NCBI GenBank assembly: GCA_026645575.1
Contig: JAPKMW010000152.1
Coordinates: 1 to 18,309, forward strand
Direction: 5' to 3'
DNA length: 18,309 nt
Origin: Caldilineaceae bacterium
GTDB lineage: Bacteria; Chloroflexota; Anaerolineae; Caldilineales; Caldilineaceae
Shown here: positions 8,770 through 16,464 of the stretch, in pieces
Numbering within the stretch: the stretch's first letter is position 1
Layout of the letters: every line of letters starts with the position of its first letter
Program-made: the position numbers and the translations under genes
Notes under the pieces: generated by a model
Told to the model about the DNA's origin: nothing
Databases searched by the model: none
The model's input: the letters and a program-made list of their open reading frames with translations, nothing else

Positions 8770-8826
8770 TATAGCACTTTCGCAAACAATCGCAAAAATA
8801 AGTTAAAAATCGGCTTAACCCCGACT

Positions 8827-11800
8827 ATGACCCTAGCCTTACAACTCAAGCTCTTTGGTTCACCCCAAATCAGTTATCAGGGACAGCCGCTGAATGGCTT
8901 TGTCTCGGCAAAAGTGCGCGCTCTGCTCATCTACCTCGCTGTTACAGCGCGGCCCCATAGTCGTGACCATCTGGCCCATCTGCTCTGGGAAGATACGCCG
9001 GCGTCGATGAAACCCAATCTGCGCAAGGCGTTGAGCAACCTGCGCCAGTTGCTTGGCGACCTGCTGGTGGAGGAGGGCAAAGACCTCATTGCCCTCGATG
9101 CACAGCGCTATTGGGTTGATGTGGTAGCCTTTGAACGCGCCTTGAACAGTGGGGCGTTGACCGAAGCGGCGCAACTCTATACCGCTGACTTTCTGGCTGG
9201 CTTCAACCCTTCCCTGAGCTACGAATTTGAAGCCTGGACGCTACGCGAACAGAGCCGTCTGAAGAGCGGGATGGTCGATCTGTTGCGCAAACTCGCCACA
9301 CAACAGGAAACTCGCAACACACTCACCGAAGCCATCGGAACTGTGCGCCGCCTGCTCGATCTCGAACCCTGGCAGGAGGAATCGCACCGTTGGCTGATGG
9401 AACTACTGGTGAAGAACGGGCAACGGTGCGCGGCGCTGGCCCATTTTGAGGTGTGCAAAGGGATACTAAAGCAGGAATTGGATGTTGAGCCTGATGAAAA
9501 AACCTACGCTTTATATAAAAATATTCTAGCTGGGAGCCTAACCTTCGACGATGCGAAAAAAGTTTTTACTAACCGCGTTGAAAAAGCGAGCAACCTGCCT
9601 CCACAGTTAACTTCGTTTGTTGGACGAGAACAGGAAATCCAGGCAATTTGTGCTTTGCTGACAAACCCACATTGTCGTTTAGTCAACATTATTGGAGCTG
9701 GCGGCATTGGGAAAACACGATTAGCTCTTGCAACTGCGGAACGGTTGTTGCAAAAATATGCCGATGGTATCTTTTTCGTATCACTGACCGACCTCAATCA
9801 GGCAGACTACATTCCGGGTACCATCGCTGAATCCCTCCATCTACTCACTCCACGGGGTAAAGAAGATCTGGACCGCCGCTTGATGGACTTTTTGTCAAGC
9901 AAGAAGATCATGCTGATTCTGGATAATTTCGAGCATCTGCCGGATGGTGCATCCTATTTAACCAAATTACTCGAAAATGCGCCAGCGCTAACTTTACTTG
10001 TCACATCAAGAGAACGATTGATGCTGCGGGAAGAATGGCTCTTTCCGTTGAATGGACTCCCTTATCCTGAAAAGATCAGCGCAGAAGGCGAAGCAAGCGG
10101 TTCTGCGGTTGATCTCTTTTCGCAACGTGCTACTCAATTTCAACCAGACTTTGCCACACACCGACAATGGTCGGAAATAATCCATATCTGTCAATTGGTT
10201 GAAGGGATGCCATTGGCTATTGAACTTGCCGCGGCATGGCTCAGAAGTATGTCCTGTGCTGAAATTGCGGCAGAATTACAACGCAGCTTTGATTTGTTAG
10301 CGACACAGATCAAAAATGTTGAGCAGCGCCATCGCAGCATACGCTTGGTCTTTGAATATTCCTGGCAATTGTTGACACCAGGTGAACAGGAAATGTTGAT
10401 CCGGTTGTCTATCTTCCGCAATGGGTTTACACGGGACGCGGCACTCTCCGTCACTGAACATTCACCCGCGATCTTACGGACGCTGATTGACAAATCAATG
10501 CTCAGTCGAAACAACACAGGTCGTTTATTGATCCACGAGTTACTACGACAATTCGTCCTCGAAAAATTAAAGTTGACCACAGATCAATACGAGAAAACCT
10601 GTACACGTCATTGTCTGTACTTTGGAAAATTTCTAGCGGACCTTCCTAGCTCATGGTACGCTGTGAGTATGAGCGAACAAGCACATCCAGATACAGCACA
10701 GAAGGTGGCGGCAGAGATCCATAACATTCGGGTGGCATGGCAACGAGCTGTACAGTTGCGCAATGTGAACATAATCGAACAGATGATGAATGGCATTGTC
10801 CAATATTTTTATGAGCTTGGCTTTGCTGAGGGTGGTAAACTGTTTGATGAAGCCATCGCTGCAATACGTTATGATGATACATTACCAGAAGGTAATCGCT
10901 ATCGTATTTTGGCCTCGCTTCAGCTACGGCGCATTTGGATTTACAATCAAGATAATTTACAGGAAGGGTTGCAGAAGAGCGCCGAATGTGTTGCGCTACT
11001 ACGCCTGGCTGGCGCTGATCATTCCCCTGAACTCGGTCATGCGTTGGTATGTTATGGTGTTTTTCTGGGAACCAGTGGTCAAAATGCCGATGGCGAAGCG
11101 AAGATTCATGAAGGAATCGAAATCTTTCGTAAAACAGATCACACTTTAGCGCTAGGGAATGCCCTGATCTATCGCGGGTTGCTATTGATGGGATGGGGCA
11201 AGGTGGCAAATACAGAAAAGACATTGGCAGAGGCAATGACTTATCTTGCCCCCAATTATCGCCATCAAAGTATGTATGCGCATTGGCTTTGGGCAAGCAC
11301 AAAGATGATGCAAGGAGACTATCAACTGGCAGACTCAGGTCTACAAGAAGCTTTTCAGTACTATCAAACCGTGAATCCCGAACATCAATTTATTCCTTTT
11401 ATTTTGCGAAACAGGGCAGAGACATTGATTGGCAAGGGTGATTGGCATGAGGCTGAAAGGCTTTTTCAAGAAGCAACAGTCCGCTTTAAGAAATCGAATC
11501 ACGAATGGAAAGTAACCATCGGCTTCATCTACACCCCTGGGGTACTTGCCCATGTTCGGGGCGATGTTTCTAAGGCGGATGCTCTCCTGTCTGAAAGTGT
11601 AGCTATCGCCCGCAAGGTAGGTTTTGAACAGCGCATTGCCACAACATTGCATCATTTGGCTAGACTACGCCACGATATGGGTGAATATAGCGCTGCTTTG
11701 ATCCACCTGGAAGAAGCGCTCACGATTGCGCGCAAAATCGACTTTCGTTATGCAACGACTTTGGTGCTTTGCCAACTAGGGCATACGCATCTATCATTGA

Positions 11801-12144
11801 AAAATCTTGATGATGCGCAAATACATTATGTTGAATCGCTGCAAATCGCCTTGAATGAATCGATTGATCGTCTTGTTTTAGAGGTCTTCGTTGGCATCGC
11901 CCAATTGTTGCGAAGTCGTACAATCATTGAACAAAGCGCTTTCTTGTTGGCTTATGTGCATCAACACCCTGCTAGTGATTATGCAACAAGACAAAAAGCC
12001 GATCGTTTACTGCAAGAGTGGGGACAGCAATCCGCACTTGCTTCAAATAAACAAAACCCTGCCTTACTTGATCTGGCAGAAGATATACGAAAAACCTATT
12101 TAACACTGGGCAAACTAACGGCAGAAACATTGTCCATAGCCTAA
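8827..12144 (+). CDS. BTAD-family transcriptional regulator with NB-ARC-type ATPase and TPR region (module 2)
   Basis: A 1105-aa regulator. Residues 1-~218 are a near copy of the winged-helix and BTAD half of the product at 4129. The remainder is different: linker NLPPQLTSFVGREQEI (256-271), STAND/NB-ARC-like ATPase with Walker A GAGGIGKT (290-297), Walker B LILDNFEHL (363-371), TSRERL (393-398) and EGMPLAIELAAAWL (459-472), then TPR-like repeats from ~620 to the end. The architecture matches AfsR/SARP-type STAND regulators. Base composition turns visibly AT-richer at about 9490, exactly where similarity to the first regulator ends. That suggests recombination of a conserved DNA-binding half onto a foreign sensor half. 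No Shine-Dalgarno is evident; the start is supported by the paralogue. It lies 63 bp upstream of the next AAA/nuclease gene and may be cotranscribed with it. Confidence 0.9.
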   Translation: MTLALQLKLFGSPQISYQGQPLNGFVSAKVRALLIYLAVTARPHSRDHLAHLLWEDTPASMKPNLRKALSNLRQLLGDLLVEEGKDLIALDAQRYWVDVVAFERALNSGALTEAAQLYTADFLAGFNPSLSYEFEAWTLREQSRLKSGMVDLLRKLATQQETRNTLTEAIGTVRRLLDLEPWQEESHRWLMELLVKNGQRCAALAHFEVCKGILKQELDVEPDEKTYALYKNILAGSLTFDDAKKVFTNRVEKASNLPPQLTSFVGREQEIQAICALLTNPHCRLVNIIGAGGIGKTRLALATAERLLQKYADGIFFVSLTDLNQADYIPGTIAESLHLLTPRGKEDLDRRLMDFLSSKKIMLILDNFEHLPDGASYLTKLLENAPALTLLVTSRERLMLREEWLFPLNGLPYPEKISAEGEASGSAVDLFSQRATQFQPDFATHRQWSEIIHICQLVEGMPLAIELAAAWLRSMSCAEIAAELQRSFDLLATQIKNVEQRHRSIRLVFEYSWQLLTPGEQEMLIRLSIFRNGFTRDAALSVTEHSPAILRTLIDKSMLSRNNTGRLLIHELLRQFVLEKLKLTTDQYEKTCTRHCLYFGKFLADLPSSWYAVSMSEQAHPDTAQKVAAEIHNIRVAWQRAVQLRNVNIIEQMMNGIVQYFYELGFAEGGKLFDEAIAAIRYDDTLPEGNRYRILASLQLRRIWIYNQDNLQEGLQKSAECVALLRLAGADHSPELGHALVCYGVFLGTSGQNADGEAKIHEGIEIFRKTDHTLALGNALIYRGLLLMGWGKVANTEKTLAEAMTYLAPNYRHQSMYAHWLWASTKMMQGDYQLADSGLQEAFQYYQTVNPEHQFIPFILRNRAETLIGKGDWHEAERLFQEATVRFKKSNHEWKVTIGFIYTPGVLAHVRGDVSKADALLSESVAIARKVGFEQRIATTLHHLARLRHDMGEYSAALIHLEEALTIARKIDFRYATTLVLCQLGHTHLSLKNLDDAQIHYVESLQIALNESIDRLVLEVFVGIAQLLRSRTIIEQSAFLLAYVHQHPASDYATRQKADRLLQEWGQQSALASNKQNPALLDLAEDIRKTYLTLGKLTAETLSIA

Positions 12145-12195
12145 GCTATGCCTTAGCAAAAAACTATGATAAAATTAGCTCCGTTCAACCAGAGC

Positions 12196-12201
12196 AAGGA
12201 G
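12196..12201 (+). promoter_or_regulatory. Strong RBS that fixes the start of the module 2 ATPase gene
   Basis: AAGGAG lies 6 nt before the ATG at 12208. This makes 12208 (MCFFNTAGPV...) the start rather than the upstream in-frame ATG at 12166. Confidence 0.7.
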
Positions 12202-12207
12202 TTAATC

Positions 12208-13739
12208 ATGTGTTTTTTCAATACGGCCGGGCCGGTTTTTCCAGCAGATCATTATTGTTTACCCCCGCTAGAGCGTGTCAACTTAGCCGAGATCATGGAG
12301 CTGATCGCCCAAAAGAAATATTTTATCTTACACGCGCCGCGTCAGGTCGGGAAGACGAGTACATTGCTTGCCTTGATGGCGCACCTCAACGCTGGTGACC
12401 GCTATCGTTGTTTGTATATCAACGTGGAAGCGGCCCAAGCCATGCGCGAAGATATTGATGCGGCCATGCGCGTCATTTTGGGGCAACTGAGTTCACGCGC
12501 CCGTGAAATGAACTGTTGACGCTTTGGTGTCGGCAAAGTGAAAAACCCATTGTTTTGCTGATCGATGAAATCGATTCGTTGATTGGCGATACCTTGATCT
12601 CCGTTTTGCGCCAATTGCAGGCCGGCTATGATACGCGACCAGCCGGTTTTCCGCAGAGTATTATTCTCTGTGGTGTGCGCAACGTGCAGGATTATCGCAT
12701 CCATTCCAGCCGGGAAAAGACAATCATCACCGGTGGCAGCGCCTTTAACATTCGGGCAGCATCATTGCGCTTGGGTGATTTTGACCAAAGTGAGATGGAA
12801 CGGGTCTATTGCCAACATACGGCGGAGACCGGCCAGTCCTTCACCCAAGAAGCACTGGCTGAACTTTAGCGGCTGACGCAAGGGCAACCCTGGCTGGTCA
12901 ACGCCTTAGGGTATGAAACATGTTTCAAGATGGAAGGCAGCCGTGACCGCACTCTCCCTATTACCATACAGCGCGTGATTGAAGCCAAAGAACGGCTCAT
13001 TGCCCGCCGCGAAACGCACCTCGACCAACTAGCGGATAAGTTACAGGAAGATCGGGTGCGGCTCGTGATTGAACCAATCCTGAGTGGTGAGGGGGACCCG
13101 AGTTTAATCCCGACCGATCATGTCGATTATGTGCGTGATCTAGGGCTGCTCAAAGCCAACAGCAAACAATTGCAGCTCGCCAACCCGATCTACCAAGAGG
13201 TGATCCCGCGTGAATTAACCTACAGCACTCAATACACCATCACCCACGATGCCACCTGGTATGTCACGGCTGATGGTTCGCTCGATATGAACAAATTGTT
13301 GGCCGCCTTTCAACAGTTCTTTCGTGAACACTTTCAACAGTTCTTTCGTGAACATTCGGAACATTGGATCGAACGCTTTCAATACCAAGAAGCGGCACCC
13401 CAGTTGCTCTTGCAAGCCTTTTTGCAGCGCATTGTCAACGGTGGCGGCTATATTCAGCGTGAATATGGCTTGGGCCGTGGCCGCACCGACTTGTTGATCC
13501 TCTGGCGCTTGCCATCCGGCGAGTTTCAGCGGGTGGTGATCGAAACCAAGTTGCAACGCGGCTCGCGCAAAGCGACCATCAAACAAGCGCAAGAACAGAC
13601 CTGGCAGTATATAGATCAGTCCAACGCGCAAAAGGGTCATTTAATCGTGTTTGACCGTTCGGCGCGACCGTGGTCCAAGAAGATTTTTACCCTGGCCGTC
13701 CGCTATCAAGGGGTTGTCATTCAGGTATGGGGGATGTAG
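12208..13739 (+). pseudogene. Decayed AAA-like ATPase / PD-(D/E)XK nuclease gene (module 2)
   Basis: Three pieces of one gene are visible. Piece 1 (12208-12519) carries Walker A APRQVGKTS and ends at a frameshift TGA. Piece 2 continues in another frame from about 12507 (NELLTLW) with Walker B PIVLLIDEIDSL and the motifs LCGVRNVQDYRIHS and GGSAFNIRA, up to an in-frame TAG at 12867-12869. Piece 3 is in the same frame (RLTQGQPWLVNALGYE...) and ends at 13739. The C-terminal nuclease core is intact: D in GRGRTDLLILW (13488) and E-T-K in VVIETKLQ (13542-13550). The lesions are an internal deletion near 12509, one nonsense codon (likely CAG to TAG) and a 24-bp tandem duplication. Intact relatives, as recalled, have extra sequence between the Walker A and LLTLW regions. 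It belongs to the same broad class as the gene at 7469 but is not a close copy. The function is unknown. Confidence 0.85.
13308..13355 (+). repeat. 24-bp tandem duplication inside the module 2 ATPase pseudogene
   Basis: Positions 13308-13331 and 13332-13355 match at 23 of 24 bases and encode FQQFFREH twice. Relatives as I recall have a single FQQFFREHSEHW. The duplication keeps the frame. Confidence 0.9.
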
Positions 13740-13748
13740 ACAAAGGCG

Positions 13749-16463
13749 TCATTCACCCTCCCGTACCCGCACCGTAAAGCCATACTGCCTTGCCAGCGCG
13801 CCGATCTGTTGCACCCGTTCGGCCTGGAGAGCGCCGTAGGAGAAGTGTTGACGAATCCCCGCCAGCCCCAACAGGATCACTTCGGCGATGCAGGCGTAGG
13901 CATCGCCCTGGGCCAGCGCCATGCCACGGATCGTGACCTCCTGGTTGCCGGGGAGTTGGAGAATGCCGCCTTTGAGGACGCGCACCTGGGGCATCTGTTG
14001 CGCCAGGCCGGCAGTGACATCGCCCGGCACGGCTACATCACAGATCACGGTGGGGTGGGCGTTGAGATGGGCCGGGGTGATCAAGGGTTCGGGGGCGTTG
14101 CTGGCGCTGATGATGACGTTGCACGCTTGCAGGTGCGCCAGATCGGTGCTGACCTGGAGGTGGGCCGTGGCGCCGCTTTGTTGCAAGGTGGTTGCCAGCC
14201 GTTGCAAGCGACTTTCTGAGCCATTGCGCCCGAACAAGGTGAGCGCTTGCACCTGCGCCGCCTCGATCTCGCTGATCACCCGCCCAATGTTGCCGACGCC
14301 GCCGAGAATGCCCAAATGCACCTGCGCCCAGGCCAACCCAAGTTGCGCCGCCACTTGCTGGGTGGCGCCCAGCGCGGCTGCGGCAGTGAGCGAGTTACCG
14401 CTGGTCAGCCCCACTTCATCTTCCACCAGGGCCAGACAGTTGTTGGTGACAATCGAGGTGTAGCCGGCAAAGCCGATCATGGTGGCGCCCCAACCTTTTG
14501 CCAGTTCCACCGCCATTTCAATCTCAGCCAGCACGGCGGGCGCTTCCCCCTGGCGTACCCGCGCCATCAACTGGGCGGCCGACATGGGCAAGCCGACCAC
14601 GGCCAGTTGCACCCGTTCACCCCACGCCCCTTCGATAGTGCATTCATCGGCGATAAAGGGATCAAAGACCCGGCTGCTGCGCTGCAAGAGGCGATCACAG
14701 CCCGCCGGGGTGAGCGCGGCCAGCGACGGGTCCCAGTGGCGAATATCTTCCGGCTGGATAAAGTGGGCGACACAGGCAACCCGCCGCAGCGCCCTTTTGG
14801 CGGCAGGGCGCTGCGGCGCAGCCGGGGTGGCTGGCATCGCTGCGGGCGTGTTTGTCCCTTCGCCGGCGATGTGGCGGGTCAGCGCATAGGCGTCAGCACG
14901 GTCGATGGCGGCGACGGCGGTGGCAAAGGCGGTGCAGAAATGGTCGATTGCGCCTGCGCTGATCAAGGCTGAAGGCTCCAGCCGGATGGTGTTGTTGGCC
15001 GAGAGGGTGGGGGCGATGCGGATGGCGGCTTCGTGCAACAGATAGCCGCTGATGAGAAAGCCCAACAGATTTTGTTCAGAGGCCACGCGCAGCAGATTGG
15101 CGGGTGATTCGAGTTGCGGGGTCAGTTCAATGCCAATCATCAACCCCCGCCCGCGCACCTGGCGAATGACCTGGGGATAGGCCGCTTGCAGGTGGTGCAA
15201 CCGTTGCAACAGATCGTCCCCCTTGCGCCGACACGCCTGCATCAATGCCCAATCGTCGGCTTGCAGCAGGTCGAGCGTGGTGAGGGCGATGGCTGCCGAA
15301 AAGTCATCTTCGGCAAAGGTGGAGGAGTGCAGATAGCCAAAGCGTTCGATGTAATGGTCACGTCGGATCAGCAAGGCCGCCTCTTTGGCCAGCGCGCCGC
15401 CCAGGGTTTTGGAGAGCAGGTAATAGTCGCCTACCACCCCGCTCGGCGTAGCGGCAAAGAAGCTGCCGGTGCGCCCCATGCCCGACTGGATCTCATCAAA
15501 GATCAAGGCGGCTTGCGTCTCATCAGCCAGAGTGCGCAGGCTTTGCAGGAACACTGGCGTAAGTTCGTGGATGCCCCCTTCGCCCTGGATCGGTTCGGCA
15601 AGACAGGCGACCAAGCGTGAGAGTTTACACTCGTGCCATTGCAGCCAGCCGGCGTCATCTAGCGCGAGTTGATAACAGGTCACTTGCGCCAATTGACTGA
15701 TCTGGCGCAGGTGCGCTTCGTCATTGCGGGCGACAAATTCGCCGTGCAAGCCAAAGCTGTGCCAGGGGACGCGAAATTCGGCGCTGTGGGTCAATTTGAC
15801 GGCGCCGGTGGTTTTGCCATGAAAACTGCCCACCACGGCCAGAACAATGGGAGCAGCGGTCAGTTGCCGCTCATTGTAGTGGACGAGCGCCTGCCCCAAT
15901 TCGCCCAAATTATTGATCTCGGCAACGCCCAACTGGGCGGCGGCTTGGGCAAAAAAGTGGGGAGGAATCTGCAATCGGCCTTCGCTTTGGGCCAGTCGCG
16001 CCGAACGCAAGCCGCGTTGCATGGCTTTGCGAAATTCTTGCAAGCGTTCCTGGCGCCTCATCTCGGCATGTTTGAGGCCGGCTTCCACCACCTCGGCGCC
16101 GCTGTTCGCCAGGGTCACCACAAAGGCGCGCCCGGTTTCCTGCTGGGCAATGGCCGCCAGGCGGTGCGCCAATGCCCCGGCGGCGGTGCGAATGCTGGCT
16201 TGGGAGAGAAAGGGGCGTTGTTCGGTCAACACCTGTTGCGCACAAGCCACCAACGCCGGGTGATTATGGCCCAGCAAGCCCGCGCCAAAGCCGCCCACCA
16301 TGTCCAATACAGCGCGCTCGTTGCCCGTAGCATCGGTATAATAGAGCGTGTCACCCGCGGCTCGGTGATAGATCACATCCAGCCCCACGGCACTGAGCAG
16401 CCGCGCCACATAGGGTTTTAGATCGGTGCGATAGCCGAGATCGCCGTTGAGGTTGTTTTGCAT
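13749..16463 (-). CDS. Bifunctional class III aminotransferase / acyl-ACP reductase-like fusion
   Basis: A 904-aa cytosolic protein. Residues ~1-530 are a PLP-dependent class III (omega-type) aminotransferase with NSGAEVVEAGLKHAE (120-134), GSFHGKTTGA, FDEIQSGMGRTG (Asp323 for the pyridine nitrogen) and SKTLGG (Lys352, Schiff-base lysine). About 70 extra residues (135-204) sit between the NSGAE and GSFHGKT motifs. A Pro/Ala-rich linker (534-558) follows. Residues ~560-904 resemble cyanobacterial long-chain acyl-ACP reductase: GFAGYTSIV, TSGNSLTAA, nucleotide-binding GILGGVGNIG (718-727), VLKGGILQLPG and AYACIAEVILLGLAG. Cys858 aligns with the catalytic cysteine of that family as I recall it. 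Predicted chemistry is acyl thioester to aldehyde with NAD(P)H, then aldehyde to primary amine. The ATG is 1 nt after the FAAL stop codon, with G-rich stretches just upstream, implying translational coupling. It converges on the pseudogene ending at 13739 with a 9-nt gap and no visible terminator. The substrate is unknown. Confidence 0.85.
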   Translation of the reverse strand: MQNNLNGDLGYRTDLKPYVARLLSAVGLDVIYHRAAGDTLYYTDATGNERAVLDMVGGFGAGLLGHNHPALVACAQQVLTEQRPFLSQASIRTAAGALAHRLAAIAQQETGRAFVVTLANSGAEVVEAGLKHAEMRRQERLQEFRKAMQRGLRSARLAQSEGRLQIPPHFFAQAAAQLGVAEINNLGELGQALVHYNERQLTAAPIVLAVVGSFHGKTTGAVKLTHSAEFRVPWHSFGLHGEFVARNDEAHLRQISQLAQVTCYQLALDDAGWLQWHECKLSRLVACLAEPIQGEGGIHELTPVFLQSLRTLADETQAALIFDEIQSGMGRTGSFFAATPSGVVGDYYLLSKTLGGALAKEAALLIRRDHYIERFGYLHSSTFAEDDFSAAIALTTLDLLQADDWALMQACRRKGDDLLQRLHHLQAAYPQVIRQVRGRGLMIGIELTPQLESPANLLRVASEQNLLGFLISGYLLHEAAIRIAPTLSANNTIRLEPSALISAGAIDHFCTAFATAVAAIDRADAYALTRHIAGEGTNTPAAMPATPAAPQRPAAKRALRRVACVAHFIQPEDIRHWDPSLAALTPAGCDRLLQRSSRVFDPFIADECTIEGAWGERVQLAVVGLPMSAAQLMARVRQGEAPAVLAEIEMAVELAKGWGATMIGFAGYTSIVTNNCLALVEDEVGLTSGNSLTAAAALGATQQVAAQLGLAWAQVHLGILGGVGNIGRVISEIEAAQVQALTLFGRNGSESRLQRLATTLQQSGATAHLQVSTDLAHLQACNVIISASNAPEPLITPAHLNAHPTVICDVAVPGDVTAGLAQQMPQVRVLKGGILQLPGNQEVTIRGMALAQGDAYACIAEVILLGLAGIRQHFSYGALQAERVQQIGALARQYGFTVRVREGE

Positions 16464-16464
16464 A

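Noticed and set aside
12135..12150. Perfect 6-bp stem CATAGC-CTAA-GCTATG over the stop codon of the second regulator, as a terminator
   Set aside because: The stem is short and is followed by an A-run, not a T-tract, on the coding strand. The next gene is only 63 bp away with a strong RBS, so read-through is more likely.
15669..16421. 250-aa open frame on the plus strand opposite the aminotransferase
   Set aside because: It is antisense to well-conserved aminotransferase motifs and its translation is Gly/Ala/Gln-rich without family features.
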